Source of the DNA: Chloroflexota bacterium
GTDB lineage: Bacteria > Chloroflexota > Dehalococcoidia > SZUA-161
Assembly: GCA_003229915.1 (NCBI GenBank)
Contig: QIGA01000270.1
Coordinates: forward strand, 1-5,696
Reading direction: 5' to 3'
Length of the DNA stretch: 5,696 nucleotides
Shown: positions 4,424 through 5,696 of the stretch, piece by piece
Position numbering within the stretch: the stretch's first letter is position 1
Layout: the number at the start of each line of letters is the position of its first letter
The notes under the pieces: generated by a model
The model's database searches: none
Seen by the model: only the letters and a program-made list of their open reading frames with translations
Told to the model about the DNA's origin: nothing
Translations under genes and position numbers: made by a program

Positions 4424-5332
4424 TTAGATCCTCTGAAGATAGCGTTGAGCCTGCAAAGCTGCCTTGGCTCCCTCACCGGCGGCAACAACGATTTGCTTCT
4501 CGGGTACATTGGTGACATCTCCCGCAGCGAAGAGCCCCGGTAAACCCGCCTCGCAGGAGCAAGTTACCTCAACCTCGCCATGCTCATTGAGCTTGGTGAT
4601 GCCCTTGACAAGACCATTATTGGGGATAAGCCCGATCTCGACAAACACACCCCCTACCTCTATCCTTTTTTCTTCGCTGCTTTTCAAGTTCCTGATTGTG
4701 ATTCCTTCCACACGTCTCTAGCCCTCTACCTCAGTCACCTCGTATTCCAGGAAAATAGTTAGGTTGGAGATATCCTTTAGCTTATCGACGAGAATCTGAT
4801 CTCCGGTAAGTTGGGTCTGGGACACCAAGTAAACCTGCTTGGCTATCTTGACCATATCGTATACAGCTTCCAGCGCTGAGTTGCCGCCGCCTATCACTGC
4901 TACGTTCTCATCGGCGAAGAGAGGGCCATCGCAGATTGCGCAATAGGTTACACCTCTTCCTTTTAGCCTTTCCTCGCCAGGTACATTGAGTTGGCGGGGG
5001 CGCTTGCCGGTGGCGATTATCACGGCTTTTGCCTGATATCTCTCATCGTTGTCTGTCCTGACCTCAAACCCTCCATCCAGAAGGGACAATGCTGCTAGCT
5101 CTTGCCCAATCTTCTGCTCTAAGGGGAATCGTTTCACCTGCTCCTCAAACTTCATCATCAACTCAGGACCTTCGATAAACTGGTAGCCCATATAGTTCTC
5201 GACGCCTGCTGTCCATAGGAGTTGTCCCCCTATGTCTTTGCTCAGGAGGAGCGTATTCAGCCTCTTCCTGGCGGCATAGACTGCTGCAGTCATTCCCGCT
5301 GGCCCCGCGCCGACGATAATCAGATCATACAC
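4424..5332 (-). pseudogene. AhpF/TrxB-type NAD(P)H disulfide reductase, interrupted by an in-frame TAG
   Basis: A full-length reading frame of 302 codons, interrupted once by TAG at codon 205 (4718-4720). Both sides keep the same frame. In order: FAD-binding IIVGAGPAGM (5-14), redox-active C131-AI-C134 in YCAICDG, nucleotide-binding VIGGGNSALEA (146-156), and C-terminal FAD motif FAAGDV (268-273). The usual NADPH HRRxxxR stretch is replaced by VSQTQLTGDQI, close to AhpF ADQVLQDKL, so NADH use is plausible. The TAG lies in a turn between two strands (TEVEG-stop-RRVEGI), where GAG, AAG or CAG could have stood. GTG at 5330-5332 has AGGGGG five bases upstream; the nearby ATG is out of frame. The last codons overlap the ribosome site of the diiron gene. 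It could be a true pseudogene, a recent mutation or a sequence error. Confidence 0.85.
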
Positions 5333-5454
5333 CTTGACCCCCTAATGCTTACTCTGGCTCCTCGCTTTCGAAATGATAGCAACGAGGTGGAACCACAAAA
5401 AGCCGCCACGGAAAAAGCAGTACGCCAACTATGATAGCAGGCTATGATGAAGAA

Positions 5455-5482
5455 ATCATAAAATGAATGCAAAAAAGGTTAA
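5455..5482 (-). promoter_or_regulatory. Candidate promoter of the reductase-diiron-mini-redoxin cassette
   Basis: TTAACC (minus strand, 5477-5482) and TATGAT (5455-5460) are 16 bases apart, matching consensus at 4/6 and 5/6. T-rich tracts lie around the -35 box. Transcription would begin near 5448, leaving a leader of about 115 bases before the GTG at 5332. In the leader, ATGATAGCA-type direct repeats occur near 5373 and 5431, with no clear function. The rest of the 5333-5560 gap shows no gene that I can support. Confidence 0.45.
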
Positions 5483-5560
5483 AAAGTTATCACATTTCAG
5501 GCAACAGTCCATGGAAAGGGTGAGGGATACATGTTGACATAACATACTAGCAGAAACAAA

Positions 5561-5696
5561 CCTCTGAAATACGAGGAGGTGTATCTGTGTGAGTATGAGA
5601 CGTTTGCTGACGTGATAGCCAGGTTGCCGTATTTCCTTGAGTAGGTCTATAATTGGAAGAGGCTTCATTCGGCGCTTGGCTACCGTTCACCGAATG
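5561..5696 (+). pseudogene. IS3-family transposase C-terminal remnant with an in-frame TAG
   Basis: The frame starting at 5561 reads PLKYEEVYLCEYETFADV, then ARLPYFLE-TAG-VYNWKRLHSALGYRSPN, and runs off the window. YNxKRLHSALGYxSP is the hallmark end of the DDE catalytic domain in IS3-family OrfB transposases. A TAG at 5642-5644 stands where relatives usually carry glutamate (LEEVYN), a single GAG to TAG change. Upstream similarity ends abruptly: the same frame has a TAA at 5540-5542, and no DDE core or IS end is visible in the window. It is therefore a decayed fragment rather than an active element. It lies on the opposite strand to the redox cassette, upstream of the cassette's promoter. 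Confidence 0.82.

Noticed and set aside
4424..4711. Separate 95-residue gene starting at GTG 4711
   Set aside because: It is the in-frame continuation of the reductase after the TAG, begins in the middle of a domain and has no well-spaced ribosome site. Reinitiation is possible but it is not an independent gene.
743..5332. General recoding of TAG as an amino acid, suggested by two in-frame ambers
   Set aside because: Ferredoxin, Crp/Fnr, sod, seven-cysteine protein, desulforedoxin and diiron protein all end in TAG at natural family lengths, so TAG works as a stop here.
5384..5395. GAGGTGGAACCAC, resembling the conserved T-box motif
   Set aside because: It reads on the + strand, where no amino-acid-related gene follows, and no specifier stem or terminator is visible. 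The likeness comes from a short GTGG/CCAC palindrome.
5534..5539. Perfect TTGACA on the + strand before the transposase remnant
   Set aside because: No acceptable -10 box lies 15-18 bases downstream, so it does not qualify as a promoter.

Overview
The window looks like part of the chromosome of a strict or near-strict anaerobe, most likely a Chloroflexi/Dehalococcoidia-type bacterium. This is an inference. It rests on the mix of small iron-sulfur and rubredoxin-type proteins, on a cysteine-free Crp/Fnr regulator with a PGESFNDVSVFDG effector loop, on a small zinc-ribbon protein carrying the YLPYSSW block, and on an IS3-type transposase tail with a KYEEVYLCEYE block. Base composition is near 50% GC. 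Six of the ten coding ends seen here use TAG as stop.

Layout from right to left, the direction of transcription for almost everything: an amber-broken IS3-family transposase remnant on + (5561-5696); a promoter-bearing gap; then a minus-strand redox cassette. The cassette runs: an AhpF/TrxB-type flavoprotein interrupted by one in-frame TAG (5332-4424), a ferritin-like diiron protein without a rubredoxin tail (4409-3927), a 40-residue desulforedoxin (3848-3726), a 59-residue seven-cysteine rubredoxin-like protein (3645-3466) and an atypical Fe/Mn superoxide dismutase (3358-2780). After a structured 290-base gap with its own promoter come a flavin-reductase/rubredoxin fusion (2489-1794), a Crp/Fnr regulator (1685-1020) and a 2[4Fe-4S] ferredoxin (949-743). 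Further left are a small zinc-ribbon protein frameshifted by a 23-bp tandem duplication (585-337) and, on +, the unrecognised C-terminal end of another protein (3-233).

Together the cassette reads as an oxygen and reactive-oxygen defence unit. SOD removes superoxide. The diiron protein probably reduces peroxide. The small FeCys4 proteins and the FMN-rubredoxin fusion can carry NAD(P)H-derived electrons to such enzymes. The Crp/Fnr protein is a plausible local regulator. The rubrerythrin function appears split: the diiron domain has no FeCys4 tail, and separate FeCys4 mini-proteins follow directly downstream.

The points most worth a second look are the in-frame amber codon in the reductase, an internal ribosome-binding site and start that could release free rubredoxin from the fusion, the seven-cysteine mini-protein, a palindrome sitting on the -35 box of the fusion gene, a three-way-junction-like fold downstream of sod, and the 23-bp duplication.
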